Shown piece by piece: positions 14,369 through 15,213 of a stretch of DNA of 15,213 nt (its first letter is position 1; each line of letters starts with the position of its first letter). Origin of the DNA: Burkholderiales bacterium (GTDB taxonomy: Bacteria > Pseudomonadota > Gammaproteobacteria > Burkholderiales > SG8-39); the NCBI GenBank assembly GCA_919902965.1, contig CAKKSJ010000405.1:2847-18059 (forward strand), given 5' to 3'. The notes beneath the pieces were generated by a model. It made no database searches, was not told the DNA's origin, and saw nothing but the letters and a program-made list of their open reading frames with translations. The translations under genes were made by a program, and so were the position numbers.

Positions 14369-15213
14369 ATACCGCCGCGGTCGAGGTCGTCGCCGCGGTG
14401 ATCGAGCGGCCGGACGGGAGTTTTCTACTGGCGCAGCGCCCCGCAGGCAAGGTATACGCCGGTTACTGGGAGTTTCCCGGCGGAAAAGTCGAGCCGGGCG
14501 AGCCGCTGCCTTTGGCGCTGGCGCGCGAGTTGCACGAAGAACTCGGCATCGACGTGGAGCGTGCCTATCCCTGGATCGTGCAGACCTACGCGTATTCGCA
14601 TGCCAATGTGCGTCTGAATTTTTTCCGGGTGCGTGCCTGGCGCGGGGAAGCGCACGGCAAAGAGGCGCAGCAACTCGCCTGGCAACACGTTTCGGCGCTG
14701 GCGGTTGCGCCGCTGCTGCCGGCCAATGCGCCGGTAATACGCGCCCTGCAACTCCCGTTCGAGTACGCCATTACGCATGCCTGCGAAATCGGCGCAGAGG
14801 CGCAGTTGCATCTGCTCGATCAGGCGCTGGCGCGCGGCCTGAGGCTGATCCAGGTGCGTGAAAAAGGCATGCCGGCCCCCGAACTGGAACGCTACGCCGG
14901 CACAGTGATTGAAAAAGCGCGAGCTTGCGGCGCGAAAGTGCTGATCAACTCCGACATCGCGCTGGCCCAGCGTCTGGGCGCGGACGGCGTGCATCTGAGC
15001 GCGGCGCAACTGGCACGCTTGGAGCAACGTCCCCTGCTGGATTGGTGCGCAGCCTCCTGCCACAATGTGGCGGAACTCGCACGCGCAGCCCGCTTGGGGA
15101 TCGATTTCGCGGTTCTCGGCCCGGTTGGCGCGACGCCGACGCATCCGCAGGCGCAAGCCCTGGGCTGGGAAACCTTTGCCGCACTGGTGCGGGGATGCGC
15201 CATGCCGGTGTAC
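14365..15213 (+). CDS. Nudix hydrolase fused to thiamine-phosphate-synthase-like domain (3' partial)
   Basis: The visible 283 residues begin at a TTG that overlaps the preceding stop (TTGA, 14365-14368); the frame is still open at the window edge. The N-terminal domain (about 5-130) is a MutT-type Nudix hydrolase. It carries a complete Nudix box: Gly40, Glu46, Arg54, Glu55, Glu58, Glu59 and Gly61, in GGKVEPGEPLPLALAREL followed by HEELGID. Such enzymes cleave nucleoside diphosphate derivatives, for example 8-oxo-dGTP. The second domain (about 133 onward) resembles ThiE/TenI TIM barrels: LIQVREKG (161-168), GADGVHLSAAQL (205-216) and VLGPVGATPTHPQA (250-263). ThiE usually has Thr-Lys in the last motif, but here it is Thr-His, so true thiamine phosphate synthase activity is doubtful. 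I recall this two-domain arrangement as common in betaproteobacteria, usually annotated as MutT. A later GTG at 14398 would cut into the domain, so TTG is preferred; no strong ribosome binding site is seen. Confidence 0.88.
   Translation, partial: MNTAAVEVVAAVIERPDGSFLLAQRPAGKVYAGYWEFPGGKVEPGEPLPLALARELHEELGIDVERAYPWIVQTYAYSHANVRLNFFRVRAWRGEAHGKEAQQLAWQHVSALAVAPLLPANAPVIRALQLPFEYAITHACEIGAEAQLHLLDQALARGLRLIQVREKGMPAPELERYAGTVIEKARACGAKVLINSDIALAQRLGADGVHLSAAQLARLEQRPLLDWCAASCHNVAELARAARLGIDFAVLGPVGATPTHPQAQALGWETFAALVRGCAMPVY

Noticed and set aside
1..15213. CRISPR array, tRNA or rRNA gene, insertion sequence, prophage or defence system
   Set aside because: No regularly spaced repeats, no cloverleaf or rRNA signatures, no transposase or phage proteins, and no defence-type genes were seen. 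Gaps are all about 200 bp or shorter.

Overview
The window is ordinary chromosomal DNA from a Gram-negative bacterium, most likely a betaproteobacterium. I infer this from the high G+C, the proteobacterial murC-murB-ddlB-ftsQ-ftsA-ftsZ-lpxC order, the short FtsQ that begins Met-Trp, and the following block of dciA (reverse), M23 peptidase, secA, argJ, DUF815 ATPase and a Nudix/thiamine-phosphate-synthase-like fusion. I recognise that block from betaproteobacteria, perhaps Nitrosomonadales or Rhodocyclales; the genus cannot be read from the sequence alone.

Positions 2-6532 are the distal half of the dcw (division and cell wall) cluster. murC, murB, ddlB, ftsQ and ftsA are packed with gaps of 3 bp or overlaps of 4 to 11 bp. 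A 121-bp gap with a nested hairpin separates ftsA from ftsZ. The genes make the UDP-MurNAc tripeptide precursor chain (MurB, MurC), supply D-Ala-D-Ala (Ddl) and build the division ring (FtsQ, FtsA, FtsZ). lpxC (6630-7544), the committed step of lipid A synthesis, follows a strong GC-rich hairpin and has its own extended -10 promoter candidate, so it may be a separate transcription unit.

Positions 7608-8102 hold the only convincing reverse-strand gene, a DUF721/DciA-like putative helicase-loading protein. It is convergent with lpxC and divergent, by only 23 bp, from a membrane-anchored M23 peptidase (8126-9064, GTG start). secA (9225-11948) follows behind a promoter candidate nearly identical to that of lpxC. 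argJ (12047-13276) comes after a 98-bp gap with two hairpins.

A 201-bp intergenic stretch (13277-13477) carries three consecutive inverted repeats, two of them overlapping; it is the most structured non-coding DNA here. A DUF815 AAA+ ATPase (13478-14368) follows. Its stop codon overlaps a TTG start for a Nudix hydrolase fused to a thiamine-phosphate-synthase-like domain, which runs off the right edge.

I see no mobile element, prophage, CRISPR array, tRNA, rRNA or defence locus, and no clearly novel system. All gene identities rest on motif recognition and remembered family features; nothing was searched. The points most worth a second look are the intergenic inverted repeats, the lpxC/secA promoter pair, the very tight dciA/M23 divergence, and the poorly understood DUF815 and Nudix-fusion pair.
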